A stretch of 61,513 nucleotides of DNA from Clostridia bacterium (GCA_016297005.1 JAEDHK010000008.1:1-61513); one strand, 5' to 3'; shown: positions 8,349-17,633, counted from the stretch's first letter. Notes: generated by a model not told the origin, from the letters alone. A program made the numbers and translations.

Positions 8349-9569
8349 ATGAAAAAAACAATAAAAGGATACGCTCGGCTCCTGGTGGAAAAGGGCATTA
8401 ACGTGCAAAAAAAGCAGGACGTAATCATCCGCGCCGGGCTGGATCAGATCGAGTTCGTCGAAGAGGTAGTGCGGCTTTGTTATAAGAAAGGCGCGCGGAA
8501 GGTCACCGTCGAGTGGCAACATCAGCCGCTGGAAAAAGCTCAATATAAGTATTGTACGGAAAAGGTACTTTCCGATATTCCGGAGTGGGAACAAAAGAAG
8601 TATGACTACCTTGCCGATACTCTGCCCGCCATTCTGTATCTGGAATCGGAAGACCCGGACGGTCTTGCCGGGATCGATCAGAAAAAAGTGGCGAACGTTC
8701 GCAGAAACCGCTATCCCATCGTGCGCGCTTATCGCGACAAAATAGAGAATAAATATCAGTGGTGCATTGCCGGTGTACCCGGTAAGGCCTGGGCAAAAAA
8801 AGTTTTTCCCGGCGTCAGCGCGCCCGTTGCCGAAAAAAAACTTTGGGAAGCCATACTTTATACTTCGAGAGCCGCAAACGGCGATCCCGTGCAAGCATGG
8901 GAAGAGCATAACGCCGAACTCAAACGCCGCTACGCCTATCTGAATGCTTTAAGAATAAAACGCCTGATTTACCGCGCGAACAACGGTACGGATATCTCCG
9001 TCGGTCTGATCGACGGGGGACGGTTCGCCGGTGGAGAAGAAAAAACGCTGTCCGGTGTACCGTTTAATCCCAACATTCCGTCCGAAGAGGTTTTTACATC
9101 GCCGAAGGCGGGCGACGCCGAGGGCGTTGTGTATGCTTCACGCCCCCTTTCTTACAGAGGAGAGCTGATCGAAAACTTTTGGCTTCGATTTGAAAACGGA
9201 CGCGTTGTCGAGGCGCATGCGGAAAAGAACGAAGAACTGTTAAAGACGATGATAGCCATGGACGAACGGTCTTGCATGCTCGGCGAGTGCGCCCTGGTGC
9301 CGTACGATTCTCCCATTCGCAATTCCGGAATAATCTTTCTCAACACGTTGTACGATGAAAACGCCTGTTGCCATTTTGCGCTCGGAGAGGGATTTCCCGA
9401 GTGTCTGGAAGGGTTTGAAAATATGACGCTCGAGGAGTGCCGCCAAAAGGGTATCAACGAGTCCGTCATTCACGTCGACTTTATGATCGGAACGGCCGAT
9501 CTCAGTATCGACGCCGTTACGGAAGAGGGCGTCGTCCCCGTTTTCAGGGAGGGGAACTGGGCGTTCTGA
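8349..9569 (+). CDS. M29-family aminopeptidase
   Basis: 406 residues resembling the thermophilic aminopeptidase (AmpS/PepS, clan MQ) family, metal-dependent cytoplasmic exopeptidases that release N-terminal residues. Family features include the N-terminal YARLLVEKGINVQKKQDVIIRA, the central NIPSEEVFTSPKAGDAEG with the Glu and Asp metal ligands, MLGECALVPYDSPI, and a C-terminal HVDFMIG. An in-frame codon at 8292 lacks a ribosome site; the ATG at 8349 follows GGGAGAATAAT. The next gene starts seven bases after its stop, so the two are probably co-transcribed. Confidence 0.88.
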   Translation: MKKTIKGYARLLVEKGINVQKKQDVIIRAGLDQIEFVEEVVRLCYKKGARKVTVEWQHQPLEKAQYKYCTEKVLSDIPEWEQKKYDYLADTLPAILYLESEDPDGLAGIDQKKVANVRRNRYPIVRAYRDKIENKYQWCIAGVPGKAWAKKVFPGVSAPVAEKKLWEAILYTSRAANGDPVQAWEEHNAELKRRYAYLNALRIKRLIYRANNGTDISVGLIDGGRFAGGEEKTLSGVPFNPNIPSEEVFTSPKAGDAEGVVYASRPLSYRGELIENFWLRFENGRVVEAHAEKNEELLKTMIAMDERSCMLGECALVPYDSPIRNSGIIFLNTLYDENACCHFALGEGFPECLEGFENMTLEECRQKGINESVIHVDFMIGTADLSIDAVTEEGVVPVFREGNWAF

Positions 9570-9576
9570 AAAAAAG

Positions 9577-11124
9577 ATGATCCAACTCAGTCTGACTATA
9601 CCCGTTCTTGATAAAACGCCGCTGGACGAGGCTGTCAAAAGAAAACTCCGCGCGAAGGAAATCAAGAATCTTATTATTCTCAAAAAAAGCGTCGACGCCC
9701 GGAAGAAAGAGGACGTCAAGTACGTCTATTCCGTCGTTGTGACAACCGAGAATGACAAGAAGTATCTTTCAAAAGAGGTCGTCGCATATAAAAAAGAAAC
9801 GATCTCGCTCGAAGCCATGGTCGGTAAGAAAAATCTTCCGTATCGTCCGGTCGTGGTAGGAACGGGCCCCGCGGGACTCTTTTGCGCGCTGACGTTGGCA
9901 TACGCCGGATGTAAACCCATCGTTTTTGAACGGGGCGAAAAGGTGGAGGACAGAGAAAAAACGATAGATCGCTTTTTTGCCGATCTGACGCTGGACCCAA
10001 GCAGTAACGTGCAATTCGGCGAAGGGGGCGCCGGCACCTTTTCGGATGGAAAACTGAACACCAATCTGCACAACGAATATATTCCTATCGTGCTGGACGA
10101 ATTTGTCCGTTGCGGCGCGCCGGAAGAAATAAGGTATCTGGCGAAACCGCACGTTGGAACCGATCATCTGAGAACGGTGGTAAAAAATATGCGTGAAAAA
10201 ATAATCGCCCTCGGCGGCGAAATCCGCTACCGCGCCACCGTAACGGACATCCTCACCGTTGCCGGAAAGATAACCGGAGTCGTCGTCGACGGCGGCGCGA
10301 CGGATACGGACGCGGTTTTTTTGGCCGTTGGTCATTCGGCACGCGACACTTTCGAGATGTTAAACAGACATTTCGTAAAAATGGAATCTAAAATTTATAG
10401 TATGGGAGTCCGTATTGAGCATTTGAGAGAAAGAATTGATTATGCCCAATACGGAAAATTCGCCTCCGCTATGCCGGCGGCGGATTATAAAATGGCCGTA
10501 AGTACGCCCACGGGCAGCAGTCTGTATACCTTTTGTATGTGTCCGGGCGGGCACGTTGTTAACGCGAGCAGCGAAGAAGGCGGCGTATGCGTGAACGGTA
10601 TGAGCTACTATAAGCGCGACGCCATTAATTCTAACAGCGCGCTCCTCGTTAACGTGGGACCGGAACATTGGAAGAGCGATCATCCGCTTGCCGGTATGGA
10701 GTATCAGAGGAAGTACGAGAAATTGACGTATAAGCTGAGCGGCGCGTATAAACCCGTCGTGCAGACGTACGGAGATCTGATCCGGGGCAGGACGACCGAT
10801 CGTTTTGGCGCGACGCGCCCAAGCGTAGCGACCGGTTACGTCGCCGCCGATCTACGGGCCGTCCTGCCGCCGCACGTTACCGATACTCTGCTTGCAGGGC
10901 TACCTCTTTTCGGGCGGAAGCTTCGCGGGTTCGACGCGCCTGACAGCGTGCTGACCGGGATCGAAGCGCGTTCCAGCTCTCCGGTGCGTATTTTACGCGG
11001 AGAAGACTATCAAGCGTCGGTCGGCGGTTTGTATCCCCTCGGGGAGGGCGCAGGATATGCCGGCGGTATCACCAGCGCGGCCATAGACGGTATGAAAGGC
11101 GCGCTTGCCTTTTTAAGACAATAA
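9577..11124 (+). CDS. FAD-dependent dehydrogenase (COG2509 type)
   Basis: 515 residues. A short N-terminal alpha/beta region precedes the dinucleotide-binding motif VVVGTGPAGLFCALTLAYAG with FERG at the end of the second strand. The conserved FGEGGAGTFSDGKL block follows, and near the C-terminus GEGAGYAGGITSAA completes the FAD site. This matches the widespread uncharacterised FAD-dependent dehydrogenases near glutamate synthase/succinate dehydrogenase flavoproteins. The substrate is unknown for the family. Probably co-transcribed with the aminopeptidase upstream. Confidence 0.85.
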   Translation: MIQLSLTIPVLDKTPLDEAVKRKLRAKEIKNLIILKKSVDARKKEDVKYVYSVVVTTENDKKYLSKEVVAYKKETISLEAMVGKKNLPYRPVVVGTGPAGLFCALTLAYAGCKPIVFERGEKVEDREKTIDRFFADLTLDPSSNVQFGEGGAGTFSDGKLNTNLHNEYIPIVLDEFVRCGAPEEIRYLAKPHVGTDHLRTVVKNMREKIIALGGEIRYRATVTDILTVAGKITGVVVDGGATDTDAVFLAVGHSARDTFEMLNRHFVKMESKIYSMGVRIEHLRERIDYAQYGKFASAMPAADYKMAVSTPTGSSLYTFCMCPGGHVVNASSEEGGVCVNGMSYYKRDAINSNSALLVNVGPEHWKSDHPLAGMEYQRKYEKLTYKLSGAYKPVVQTYGDLIRGRTTDRFGATRPSVATGYVAADLRAVLPPHVTDTLLAGLPLFGRKLRGFDAPDSVLTGIEARSSSPVRILRGEDYQASVGGLYPLGEGAGYAGGITSAAIDGMKGALAFLRQ

Positions 11125-11152
11125 AACGAAACTTTCGGGAGGTTTTTTATTC

Positions 11153-12061
11153 ATGCTGAATCAAATCAACAATCTGTCGCAGATCGCTTACGTACGTCGA
11201 TACGAACTCGTCGACGGCAAGGAACGCGGACTTCGCATCATCGAAGTCGATAACGGCGTTTTGCGATTTTTACTGAACGAATCCAAAGCCCTCGATATGG
11301 CGCAACTATGGCACAAGGGCGTAAATATTTCTTTCGTTTGCAAAAACGGTCTCGTCAGTCGGGAGATTGCATATGCGAGCCGATTCGAGGGGGGTATGCT
11401 CTATACTTGCGGACTGGACAATATCGGTGCCCGCGACGGGTATGAGATTCACGGACTGCTACATAACACTCCGGCCCGCGTCCTTTCCTGCGTTTGCGAT
11501 GAAGAAAAGATCGAAGTGGTCGGCGAGATAGAGTTTTCCGCATTATTCGGACAGAACCTTTACGTAAAGCGCACCGTTTGCACGAAGATCGGTTCTTCGA
11601 CGGTCTCTGTCAGAGACGAACTGACCAATAAAGGCACGAAGGAAGAAAATTATTGTTTGCTGTATCACTGTAACGTCGGCTATCCTATGCTCGACGCCGG
11701 CGTCACGGTAGAACAGGACGCTCGTACCGTTATACCTCGTACCCGGCATGCCGCCGAGCATATTGCCGACCGCACGACTTTTCCCGCGCCCGTCGACAAC
11801 GAGGAGGAAAGTTGTTACTATATTGAGAACAACGTTCCCGAGATTACCGTGACCAATAAAAAACTGCGCAAAAAACTCGTTCTCGCTTATACCGGCGATA
11901 CGTTGCCCTGTCAGGTTCAATGGGTTACCAATGCTTCTCACGATTACGCCCTCGGGATCGAGCCATCCACTTCTTTTATGGACGATTATTTCAAATATAA
12001 GACCATCGCTCCCAATCAAAAAATCGTTTTCGGCCTGTCGTTCGACATCCGGGATCTTTGA
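11153..12061 (+). CDS. aldose-1-epimerase-like protein (DUF4432)
   Basis: 302 residues with the galactose-mutarotase-like beta-sandwich pattern of DUF4432 proteins: KALDMAQLWHKGVNISF, GGMLYTCGLDNIG, HGLLHNTPA, and YHCNVGYPMLD. The family is thought to act on free or phosphorylated sugars, but its substrate is unsettled. A GGGAGG ribosome site precedes the ATG. It closes the run begun by the aminopeptidase and is followed by a strong hairpin. Confidence 0.8.
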   Translation: MLNQINNLSQIAYVRRYELVDGKERGLRIIEVDNGVLRFLLNESKALDMAQLWHKGVNISFVCKNGLVSREIAYASRFEGGMLYTCGLDNIGARDGYEIHGLLHNTPARVLSCVCDEEKIEVVGEIEFSALFGQNLYVKRTVCTKIGSSTVSVRDELTNKGTKEENYCLLYHCNVGYPMLDAGVTVEQDARTVIPRTRHAAEHIADRTTFPAPVDNEEESCYYIENNVPEITVTNKKLRKKLVLAYTGDTLPCQVQWVTNASHDYALGIEPSTSFMDDYFKYKTIAPNQKIVFGLSFDIRDL

Positions 12062-12094
12062 TTCCGTTCATTGACGCCATTAAAAGAAGAATCG

Positions 12095-12119
12095 GCGAGG
12101 CGTTGCAACGCCTCGCTTT
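12095..12119 (+). terminator. hairpin terminator after the DUF4432 gene
   Basis: GCGAGGCGTTGCAACGCCTCGC is a perfect palindrome (9-bp stem around a short TGCA loop), followed by TTTG. Confidence 0.75.
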
Positions 12120-12257
12120 GCTTTAAGAAAACTTTTTCGGAGAAGCGATTAAAAAGGTTTTTTTCCGATTTCTTTTGATTGTGAGAAAGAATTCCGATAC
12201 CAATAAGCGTAAAAAGCGGTAGATTACGCGGGAAAAAGCTGTTATCGTTTAAAAAGT

Positions 12258-12286
12258 TTGACAGACGCACGCTTATTCTATATAAT
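12258..12286 (+). promoter_or_regulatory. promoter of the [2Fe-2S]/LDH run
   Basis: Consensus TTGACA (12258-12263), 17 bp, TATAAT (12281-12286), 42 bases ahead of the next start codon. Confidence 0.85.
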
Positions 12287-12327
12287 AGATTTAGAATACG
12301 GCGATTATATGCCGAAAAGGAGAAAAA

Positions 12328-12576
12328 ATGATCGATATCACGGTTTGCATAGGGAGTACGTGCCACGTCAAAGGCTCGAAACAGGTTATGGAACAACTGA
12401 AAAACCTTATTTCTTTGAACAGATTGGCGGGGAAGGTTAGTTTGCACGGTACGTTTTGTATGGGAAAATGCCAGCAAGGCGTTTCCGTAATGATCGACGG
12501 CGACGTTTATTCCGTTCATCCGGATACCGTGAACAATTTCTTTACCGAAGAAGTGCTTGCTAAGGTAAGAAAGTGA
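12328..12576 (+). CDS. thioredoxin-fold [2Fe-2S] ferredoxin-like protein
   Basis: 82 residues with the NuoE/HydA-associated cluster pattern: CIGSTCHVKG (CxxxxC) near residue 7 and CMGKCQQG (CxxxC) near residue 44, a [2Fe-2S] site on a thioredoxin fold. In clostridia such small proteins accompany electron-bifurcating hydrogenase or NADH dehydrogenase modules, but no such catalytic subunit is adjacent. It follows a consensus promoter and AAGGAG. The next gene (LDH/MDH family) starts seven bases after its stop, hinting at a redox link (inference). Confidence 0.85.
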   Translation: MIDITVCIGSTCHVKGSKQVMEQLKNLISLNRLAGKVSLHGTFCMGKCQQGVSVMIDGDVYSVHPDTVNNFFTEEVLAKVRK

Positions 12577-12583
12577 GGCTCTG

Positions 12584-13528
12584 ATGAAAAAAATAACTAT
12601 AATAGGAAGCGGTAGAGTTGGTTCTACCATCGCATATTCTTTGGCTTTGCAGGATATCGCCTCCGAAGTCGTCGTGCTCGATATCGACGAGGGCAGAGCT
12701 CTCGGCGAAGCGCTCGATATCCGTCAGGGGCTGCCGTATGACTCCACGTGCATGGTTTACGCCGGTAACTACAACGATGCCAAAGGTTCTGATATCGTCG
12801 TCATCACTTCGGGTATCGCCCGTAAGCCCGGACAATCCAGACTGGATCTGATCAATATAAATATCAACATTCAGAAGTCTATCATTCCGCAGATTACCAA
12901 ATACGCTCCCGAGGCCGTTTATATTATTGTCAGCAACCCGGTCGACGTGTTGACCTATGCTTTTTGCAGACTTTCCGGCATCCCGGAAAGCAGGGTCATC
13001 GGCACAGGCACCATCCTCGATACCTCCCGTCTCCGCGCCCGTCTTGCCGAGTATTGCGGCGTCGATCCGAAAAATATCAACGCTTATGTTTTCGGCGAAC
13101 ACGGCGACAGCAGTTTTATTCCGTGGTCCATCGCCAACGTCGCGCAGGTCCCGATCGAGGAATTTAACCGTATGTCCTGTATCGAAAATCGTCTTACCAT
13201 GCCTTTGAACAAAGAGGATATCGAACAGTATATCCGCGGTTCGGGCGGCAAGATCATTGCACGTAAGGGCGCTACTTTTTACGCCATTTCTTCCAACGTC
13301 TGCCATATCTGCAAAGCTATCCTTTGCGGAACCAACTCCACCCTGGCGGTTTCTACAATGATGCACGGCGAATACGGCATAGACGACGTATGTCTGAGTA
13401 TCCTTCGTATCGTCGGACACGGCGGTATCTGCGGTAAAGTCACGCCCACGCTGACAGAAGAAGAACATATTAAACTCCGTCACAGTGCCGACGTGCTGAA
13501 AGGTATCATCGGCAGCCTCGATCTGTAA
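12584..13528 (+). CDS. lactate/malate dehydrogenase family, NAD-dependent
   Basis: 314 residues. The Rossmann motif is GSGRVGSTIAYSL, and an acidic residue at the end of strand 2 (VVVLDID) favours NAD over NADP. Catalytic residues are Asp146/Arg149 in LDTSRLR and His173 in GEHGDS. The scaffold resembles L-lactate dehydrogenase (NPVDVLTY). However, the substrate-specificity position (Gln102 in Bacillus LDH numbering) is Arg80 in IARKPGQSR, as in malate dehydrogenases. The call therefore stays at family level. Seven bases after the [2Fe-2S] gene and seven before the next, so it is part of the same transcript. Confidence 0.88.
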   Translation: MKKITIIGSGRVGSTIAYSLALQDIASEVVVLDIDEGRALGEALDIRQGLPYDSTCMVYAGNYNDAKGSDIVVITSGIARKPGQSRLDLINININIQKSIIPQITKYAPEAVYIIVSNPVDVLTYAFCRLSGIPESRVIGTGTILDTSRLRARLAEYCGVDPKNINAYVFGEHGDSSFIPWSIANVAQVPIEEFNRMSCIENRLTMPLNKEDIEQYIRGSGGKIIARKGATFYAISSNVCHICKAILCGTNSTLAVSTMMHGEYGIDDVCLSILRIVGHGGICGKVTPTLTEEEHIKLRHSADVLKGIIGSLDL

Positions 13529-13534
13529 AGGCAG

Positions 13535-13990
13535 ATGGCAAATCAAGTCAATATTTTATTCGGCCCGGCAAAATATGGAAAAGAAAGGATGATTTTATCC
13601 TTTTTTTTCAATTTACCGGGAAAAAGTATCGTCTGCGGCGGCACGACGGTAAATCTTGTTGCGGACTATCTAAAAAAGCCTCTGACGGTCGATCTCGTTT
13701 ATTACAGAGAGGACGTTCCGCCCGTTGGCAACATCGACGGCGTAGACCTGGTCACGGAAGGCGTTTTGACGTTGACTCGCGTAAAAGACATGTTAATAAA
13801 CGACGCGCCTCCGGGAGAGGACGCCGCGAGCCTTGTGTATACCATGCTTTGCGCCGCGGAAGAAATATGTTTTGTTTGCGGCGTTTTAACGGCGGAAAAA
13901 AAGCTTCTTCTTGCCGACATCGTCGCTCGTTTGCAAAAAAAATCCAAAAAAGTTACCGTCCTGAACGGAGAGTCCTTATCAGAGCGGTAA
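13535..13990 (+). CDS. small protein resembling a SpoIIE-associated C-terminal domain
   Basis: 151 residues, no signal peptide or membrane helix. The pattern GKSIVCGGTTVNLVADYL ... VDLVTEGVLTLTRVKDML resembles a segment found after the PP2C/SpoIIE phosphatase domain in clostridial proteins encoded near hydrogenase genes. Here it stands alone without the phosphatase domain. It starts seven bases after the dehydrogenase stop and overlaps the end of the convergent LysR gene by 12 bases. The family match is from memory of the motif and is uncertain; function unknown. Confidence 0.5.
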   Translation: MANQVNILFGPAKYGKERMILSFFFNLPGKSIVCGGTTVNLVADYLKKPLTVDLVYYREDVPPVGNIDGVDLVTEGVLTLTRVKDMLINDAPPGEDAASLVYTMLCAAEEICFVCGVLTAEKKLLLADIVARLQKKSKKVTVLNGESLSER

Positions 13991-14842
13991 ATTTTCTTTA
14001 ATGAAACCGATAAAGTCTTCTATAAGAGGATCGGATTCTTTTCCTCCCGTTATGGCAAGACCGATCGTGCGATAGGCGGGCGGGTCGAGCTCGACCGTCT
14101 TTACGTTCCCGTCGCGTCCGCGTAACAGAAGTTCGGGCATGACGCACACGCCCAATCCTTGCTCCGTCATGGCGATCATCGCATAGTCGTCGGACGTTCT
14201 ATATTTGATGTTCGGTTGTATTCCTGCCTGCGAAAAAACTCTGCGCGAGTCCCAGTCGGTATCGTCCGTCAGTGTAATGACTCGTTCTTCGGTGAATTTT
14301 TTTATCGGGAAAGTACCCGAAAGGGGATAGTTTTTTGGCAAAACAGCCAAAAGTCTGTCTTTATAAAGAGGTATCTGCTTGCACTTCCCATCGATGGGAA
14401 GTCCGACGAAGCCTACGTCCACCTTACCTTTTTTGACGGCGTCGGCAATGTCTTTATATCCGCCGTCCGCGATCTCGAATCTGATCCCGTGGTTCTTTAC
14501 TTCATACCCTTTTATCAAAGCGGGGAGCCAATGTACCGCCACGCTTGTGAAAGTTCCGATGCGGATGGTCTTTTGCTCGGGCGCGGAAAGGACGCGGATC
14601 TTTTCCGATACTTTTGCTTCGCTTTCCATCAGCTGTTTTACGTCCTCGTACAAAAGTCGTCCTTTTTCGGTCAGTCGGACGCCGCCTTTGTTGCGGATAA
14701 GCACCGAAAAGCCCGTCTCTTCTTCCAGATCGGCAAGTAAGTGACTGATCGCCGATTGAGAACATCCGAGCCGCCCTGCCGCGTCGCTCACGCTGCCCGT
14801 TTCAACGCACGTATAAAAGGCTTTGTACTGCTTAAAACCCAT
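13979..14842 (-). CDS. LysR-family transcriptional regulator
   Basis: 287 residues. N-terminal winged helix-turn-helix (MGFKQYKAFYTCVETGSVSDAAGRLGCSQSAISHLLADLE, written here in parts: start MGFKQYKAFY, recognition region GCSQSAISHLL). A two-lobed periplasmic-binding-like effector domain follows (IRIGTFTSVAVHWLPALI; VGFVGLP). An earlier ATG at 14872 lacks a ribosome site; ACGAGGTT precedes the ATG at 14842. It is divergent from the sodium/solute symporter with about 200 bases between starts, the usual LysR arrangement, so it likely controls that gene and itself. Effector unknown. Confidence 0.88.
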   Translation of the reverse strand: MGFKQYKAFYTCVETGSVSDAAGRLGCSQSAISHLLADLEEETGFSVLIRNKGGVRLTEKGRLLYEDVKQLMESEAKVSEKIRVLSAPEQKTIRIGTFTSVAVHWLPALIKGYEVKNHGIRFEIADGGYKDIADAVKKGKVDVGFVGLPIDGKCKQIPLYKDRLLAVLPKNYPLSGTFPIKKFTEERVITLTDDTDWDSRRVFSQAGIQPNIKYRTSDDYAMIAMTEQGLGVCVMPELLLRGRDGNVKTVELDPPAYRTIGLAITGGKESDPLIEDFIGFIKENLPL

Positions 14843-14942
14843 ACGAACCTCGTTTATATTAGATTTTCTCATATATTATAATCTTTCCTCTTAAAAAAAG
14901 CTACAATTTATATGAAATTTTTTCGAAACAGGTGTAAAAAAG

Positions 14943-14971
14943 TTGCATGAGTATGTATAAAAGTGTAATAT
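14943..14971 (+). promoter_or_regulatory. promoter of the symporter gene
   Basis: TTGCAT (14943-14948), 17 bp, TAATAT (14966-14971), about 70 bases before the chosen symporter start, in the LysR/symporter intergenic region. Confidence 0.55.
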
Positions 14972-15039
14972 ATACGCGTTATCAAAAGAAAAAACAATAT
15001 TATATGAATTTTTTTCATATTAAAGCGAGGTTAAAACAA

Positions 15040-16593
15040 ATGATTAGTGCGACGAAAGTCAACGCATGGGAAATCGTGGCGTTCTGCCTGTATTTTCTGA
15101 TCATCATCGGAATCGGCGTTTATTTCTTTTTGAGAGATAAAAACGCTTCCGGCGAAAAGAGTTTCTTTCTCGGCGGAAGAAAGATGAACGGTCTCGTCTC
15201 GGCTCTGTCTGCCGGCGCTTCCGATATGAGCGCATGGGTTTTGCTCGGACTTCCGGGCGCCATCTACGCCAAGGGCATGGGGCAGGTCTGGATCTCGGTC
15301 GGTCTTCTTATCGGAACCGTCTGCTCGTGGCTGTTCGTCGCGCCGAAGATCCGCAGATACTCCATTCTGGCCGGCGACTCCATTACCATTCCGCAATATC
15401 TTTCCAATCGCTTTCTTTCCAAGAGTCCGGTGCTCCGCGTTGTGTGCGCCGTGATTTTTGTGATCGTTTATTGCGTGTACGGCGCGTCCAGCATTAACGC
15501 CTGCGGTAGTCTGTTCAATACGCTCTTCGGTCTCGACGAAAGAATCGCTATGGCGATCGCGACCGTGATCATTATTCTGTACGTCTTTTTGGGAGGGTAC
15601 AACGCCGTCTGCTGGACGGACTTCATTCAGGGAATGTTGATGTTGGTTGCTCTTATGGCCACGCCGATCATTGCCGCGATCGTTCTTAATACGTCCGGTC
15701 CCGTCGGCGAAGGAATTTTACCCGCCAACTACTATAACTTACTTTCCAGCGGAAAGTTCGACTGGGCCAGCATTTCCGATATTCTGACCGGACTCGGCTG
15801 GGGGCTCGGTTACTTCGGTATGCCGCATATCATCATCCGTTATTTCGGGATCAAGTCCGAATTGGAAATGAAAAAGTCCAAAGTCATGGGTATCGCCTGG
15901 ACGTCGATCATCCTTGTCATGGCTTCGGTCGTCGGTATCGTCGGCAGACAGTTCTTCGGCGATTCTCTCGGCACCAGCAATACCGTCTTCATCAATATGG
16001 CGCGGCTGGTCTTCCCCGTCTTTATCGGCGGTATTATCATCTCGGCCATTCTCGCCGCTTCTATGAGTACGGCCGACTCTCAGCTTCTGGCTGCTTCTTC
16101 CGCTTTTGCTTCGGATATCTATAAAACCACCATCAAGAAGAATGCGAGCGATAAAGAAGTGCTTTGGGTCGGAAGAATCGTCGTCGTTGTCGTATCCTTG
16201 CTTGCTTGCGTAATAGCTTTGCTCGGCTATGGAGAAAAGCCGGTCGTTCCTGCATTCAGCACCATCATGAGCCTCGTATCGGCGGCCTGGGCGGCATTCG
16301 GGGCGGCCTTCGGTCCCGTCATTATCCTCTCTCTCTATTGGAAGAGACTCAATTATAAGGGTGCCGTTGCCGGTATCATCGTCGGCTTCGTGGTCGACGT
16401 TCTGTGGCTGATTCTCTTCAACCCCGGCTATTACGGCTTGAATAAAGTTCTGTTCGACACCAATCTGTACGAGATCATCCCCGGATTTATCGCCGGTATG
16501 ATCGCCTGCATGAGCACGTCCCTGTTGACCAAAGCTCCGTCCAAAGAAGAATTGGATCTGTTCGAGAAGTTTAAGAACACGAAAGCAATCTGA
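15040..16593 (+). CDS. putP: sodium/proline-type symporter (SSS family)
   Basis: 517 residues and about 13 hydrophobic helices of the sodium:solute symporter family. Family features are GGRKMNGLVSALSAGASDMSAWVLLGLPG at the first helices (seen as SAGASDMSAW, typical of PutP), QYLSNRF, GGYNAVCWTDFIQG and SMSTADSQLLAASSAFASD. It imports proline or a similar amino acid with Na+. The frame extends upstream to 14947, but GAGGTT lies nine bases before the ATG at 15040 and the family starts there. The divergent LysR gene is the likely regulator. Exact substrate is inferred from motif resemblance. Confidence 0.88.
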   Translation: MISATKVNAWEIVAFCLYFLIIIGIGVYFFLRDKNASGEKSFFLGGRKMNGLVSALSAGASDMSAWVLLGLPGAIYAKGMGQVWISVGLLIGTVCSWLFVAPKIRRYSILAGDSITIPQYLSNRFLSKSPVLRVVCAVIFVIVYCVYGASSINACGSLFNTLFGLDERIAMAIATVIIILYVFLGGYNAVCWTDFIQGMLMLVALMATPIIAAIVLNTSGPVGEGILPANYYNLLSSGKFDWASISDILTGLGWGLGYFGMPHIIIRYFGIKSELEMKKSKVMGIAWTSIILVMASVVGIVGRQFFGDSLGTSNTVFINMARLVFPVFIGGIIISAILAASMSTADSQLLAASSAFASDIYKTTIKKNASDKEVLWVGRIVVVVVSLLACVIALLGYGEKPVVPAFSTIMSLVSAAWAAFGAAFGPVIILSLYWKRLNYKGAVAGIIVGFVVDVLWLILFNPGYYGLNKVLFDTNLYEIIPGFIAGMIACMSTSLLTKAPSKEELDLFEKFKNTKAI

Positions 16594-16624
16594 CTTTTTT
16601 CCATTCAATTTTATGTAAAAGAGG

Positions 16625-16658
16625 CGGGCTATTAAGGATGCTTAATAGCCCGTTTTTT
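16625..16658 (+). terminator. symporter terminator
   Basis: 12-bp perfect stem CGGGCTATTAAG / CTTAATAGCCCG, 4-base loop, then six T. Confidence 0.95.
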
Positions 16659-16797
16659 CGTTCGGACTCTTCTTTTCGGTTTGTGCGATTTTGCGCATTC
16701 CGCGCTATCGGCGCGAATTATGATTCTTCTTCGTCAAGAGGCGTTTATAATTAAAAAAGACCTTTGGCGGTCATGTTGATTTCATGAGCGAAAAAAG

Positions 16798-16826
16798 TTG
16801 AATAACGGCCGAAAATCTGTTATAAT
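16798..16826 (+). promoter_or_regulatory. promoter of smsCB
   Basis: TTGAAT (16798-16803), 17 bp, TATAAT (16821-16826), 51 bases before smsC. Confidence 0.75.
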
Positions 16827-16877
16827 AGATCGACAAGAGGAAATAACGAAAGTAAAAACATTGAGGAGTATCGACGA

Positions 16878-17633
16878 ATGCTTACCATTCAGGATCTTTC
16901 TTTTACCGTTCCGAGCGAGAACGGCGAAAAGGCGATTTTAAAAAACGTCAGTCTGACCATCCCCGATAAAAAGTTGGTTGTCGTTACCGGACCGAACGGC
17001 GGCGGAAAGTCGACGTTGGCGAAAATGATCGCCGGAATCGAAAAACCGACGTCCGGCAAAGTGTTTTTTGAGGGCAAGGATATTACCGATCTCGATATTA
17101 CGGGAAGAGCGAAAAAGGGGATAGCTTTTGCCTTTCAACAACCCGTACGTTTTAAAGGAATCCACGTTCTGGATCTCATCCGCATGGCCATCGGAAAAAA
17201 GATTACGCCTGCCGACGCCTGCGAGTACCTTTCTTTGGTCGGTCTGTGCGCTAAGGATTATATCAACCGCGAAGTTGATTCCAGCCTTTCCGGCGGAGAA
17301 TTGAAGCGTATTGAGATCGCTACCGTTATCGCCCGATCGGCAAAGCTGTCTGTTTTCGACGAGCCGGAAGCGGGGATCGACTTGTGGAGTTTTCAAAACC
17401 TTATCAAAGTTTTTCAAAAGATGCGCGCCGAGATCGAGGACGGTTCTATTCTCATTATTTCTCATCAGGAGCGCATTTTGTCCATCGCCGATGAGATCGT
17501 CGTATTAAAGAACGGAACCATCGACCGACAAGGACCGAGAGACGAGATATTCCCCACGCTGATCGGAACATCCGCCGCGGTAGGTTCCTGCCGGAAAGAA
17601 AACGCGTATAATGAGGACGGGAGGTGCAAATGA
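16878..17633 (+). CDS. smsC: Fe-S cluster assembly ATPase SufC/SmsC
   Basis: 251 residues, ABC-type ATPase with Walker A GPNGGGKSTL, signature LSGGELKRIEIA and Walker B LSVFDEPEAGID. The E-A-G-I-D around Walker B and the ELKR after the signature are typical of SufC rather than transporters. It energises cluster building on the SufB-type scaffold in the cytoplasm. GAGGAG precedes the ATG. Its stop overlaps the next gene as ATGA. Only smsB follows: no SufD, SufS, SufU or NifU is near, matching the two-gene SMS system of anaerobes. Confidence 0.93.
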   Translation: MLTIQDLSFTVPSENGEKAILKNVSLTIPDKKLVVVTGPNGGGKSTLAKMIAGIEKPTSGKVFFEGKDITDLDITGRAKKGIAFAFQQPVRFKGIHVLDLIRMAIGKKITPADACEYLSLVGLCAKDYINREVDSSLSGGELKRIEIATVIARSAKLSVFDEPEAGIDLWSFQNLIKVFQKMRAEIEDGSILIISHQERILSIADEIVVLKNGTIDRQGPRDEIFPTLIGTSAAVGSCRKENAYNEDGRCK

